Below, one piece after another: positions 5,379 to 6,537 of a stretch of DNA of 6,537 bases. Position 1 is the first letter of the stretch; each line of letters starts with the position of its first letter. Source of the DNA: Devosia sp. Its GTDB lineage: Bacteria; Pseudomonadota; Alphaproteobacteria; Rhizobiales; Devosiaceae. Position numbers and translations under genes: made by a program. The notes beneath the pieces are model-generated. The model was not told where the DNA came from and made no database searches. It saw only the letters and a program-made list of their open reading frames with translations. Location: positions 1 through 6,537 of the forward strand of contig JAQGKH010000323.1 in the NCBI GenBank assembly GCA_028290225.1, read 5' to 3'.

Positions 5379-6537
5379 TCAAGGCGCCACCCGCTCGAAC
5401 CAGTCGTCTTCGCTGATCACTTCCACGCCCAGCTCTTCGGCTTTCTTGAGCTTGGAGCCAGCCCCCGGCCCCGCCACCAGGATATCGGTTTGCGCCGACA
5501 CCGAAGCGGCGACCTTGGCGCCCAGCCGTTCGGCCATGGCCTTGGCTTCCGAGCGCGTCATCTTTTCCAGCGATCCAGTAAACACCACCGTTTTACCGGC
5601 CACCACGCTATCGGCGGCAATCACCACCACATAGGGCCTGGGCTTCACTTCCTTGAGCAGCTCGTCAAGCGCCTGGATGTTCCGCTCATTGCCGAAAAAC
5701 GCCAGCACCGAGGATCGCACCGTTTCCCCGATGCCGTTGATCTGGGGGAACACCGCGCTGATCTCGCCTTGGTGGCTGGCCGCATCCACCGCCGAGTCGC
5801 GTAGCGCTTCAATGGTGCCAAAGGTCCTGGCCAGCAGCGCCGCCGTGGTTTCCCCCACATGCCGGATCCCCAGCGCAAAGATGAACCGGTCCAGCTCCGG
5901 CTCGCGCCGCGCATCGATGGCATCGAACAGCTTGCGCACGGAAACGGCGCCAAACCCTTCCACGTCCTTGAGCTTTTTGGTAGAGCGCTCGTCGCGCGCC
6001 CGCAAGGTGAAGATATCGGCCGGCCGCGCGATCCGCCCTTCGGCATAGAACAGCGCCACCTGCTTGTCGCCCAGCCCGTCGATATCCATGGCGTTGCGGC
6101 CAACGAAATGCTTGAGGTTCTCCACTGCCTGCGCCGGGCAGATCAACTCGCCGGTGCAGCGCCGCACCGAATCGAGCTTGCCGGTTTTCTCGTTGATCTC
6201 GCGTAGCGCCTCGGACCCGCAGGCGGGGCAGATATGGGGATAAACAAAGGGCTCGGCATCGGGCGCACGCTGCTCGATCACCACATCGACGATCTGCGGG
6301 ATGACGTCACCGGCGCGCTGCACCACCACCGTGTCGCCGATGCGCAGATCCACCCCATTGCGGATCGGCTCGCCATTGCTGCCCTTTCCCGCAATATAGT
6401 CTTCGTTGTGCAGCGTCGCATTCTCCACCACGACGCCACCGACCGTTACCGGCTGCAATCGCGCCACCGGTGTCAGCGCCCCTGTGCGCCCCACCTGGAT
6501 ATCGATGCCCAGCAGCACTGTAGTCGCCTGCTCGGCG
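5379..6537 (-). CDS. ligA: NAD+-dependent DNA ligase, C-terminal 385 codons (5' end outside window)
   Basis: Seals nicks during replication and repair using NAD+. The frame is open to the right edge, so the adenylation domain with the catalytic lysine is outside. The visible part starts at the end of that domain and the OB fold (IQVGRTGALTPVARL, RAGDVIPQIVDVV). It continues with a four-cysteine zinc finger (CPAC...RRC...ICPAQ, residues about 103-133 of the visible part), helix-hairpin-helix repeats (DIDGLGDKQ, VEGFGAVSV, LGIRHVGE, INGIGE), and a C-terminal BRCT domain (GKTVVFTGSLEKMTRSEAK to SEDDWFERVAP). Compared with E. coli LigA the OB fold carries an extra loop (GKGSNGEPIRNG) and the zinc finger has 20 rather than 14 residues between cysteines 2 and 3. 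I recall both as common in Hyphomicrobiales LigA. The internal GTG at 6518 is not the start. Confidence 0.97.
   Translation of the reverse strand, partial: AEQATTVLLGIDIQVGRTGALTPVARLQPVTVGGVVVENATLHNEDYIAGKGSNGEPIRNGVDLRIGDTVVVQRAGDVIPQIVDVVIEQRAPDAEPFVYPHICPACGSEALREINEKTGKLDSVRRCTGELICPAQAVENLKHFVGRNAMDIDGLGDKQVALFYAEGRIARPADIFTLRARDERSTKKLKDVEGFGAVSVRKLFDAIDARREPELDRFIFALGIRHVGETTAALLARTFGTIEALRDSAVDAASHQGEISAVFPQINGIGETVRSSVLAFFGNERNIQALDELLKEVKPRPYVVVIAADSVVAGKTVVFTGSLEKMTRSEAKAMAERLGAKVAASVSAQTDILVAGPGAGSKLKKAEELGVEVISEDDWFERVAP

Overview
The window is about 65% GC with strongly GC-biased third codon positions. Its protein repertoire (PcrA/UvrD, PrmA, a long-form aminopeptidase P, and LigA with alphaproteobacterial-type insertions) suggests an alphaproteobacterium of the order Hyphomicrobiales, perhaps Devosia-like. 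That placement is inferred from protein style; no marker gene was compared. It reads as ordinary core chromosome: no transposase, phage gene, tRNA, rRNA or CRISPR array was seen.

Layout, left to right. Bases 2-712 (+) hold the C-terminal part of a UvrD/PcrA-type superfamily 1 DNA helicase. A YbjQ/UPF0145 protein (717-1034, +) follows after four bases and is probably cotranscribed. Convergent to it is a small antibiotic-biosynthesis-monooxygenase-fold protein (1031-1345, -); the two genes share the palindrome CTAG as overlapping stop codons. Divergent from that gene is prmA (1408-2277, +), the ribosomal protein L11 methyltransferase. Next comes an unrecognised 43-codon gene on the minus strand (2364-2495). 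It has a good ribosome binding site and its own minus-strand intrinsic terminator (2296-2329). A 243-base divergent intergenic region separates it from a 608-residue M24B Xaa-Pro aminopeptidase (2739-4565, +). A 256-base GC-rich intergenic stretch with inverted and direct repeats follows (4566-4821). Last are two minus-strand genes, in transcription order ligA (C-terminal 385 codons, entering from the right edge) and an exported DUF3828-like protein (4822-5286).

Functionally the window mixes DNA repair and replication enzymes (UvrD/PcrA, LigA) with ribosome modification (PrmA), peptide turnover (aminopeptidase P) and small proteins of unknown role. I see no multi-gene novel system. The item most likely to be overlooked is the 43-residue basic protein gene, supported by start signal, codon usage and terminator. 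The 4566-4821 stretch is a candidate interspersed repeat.
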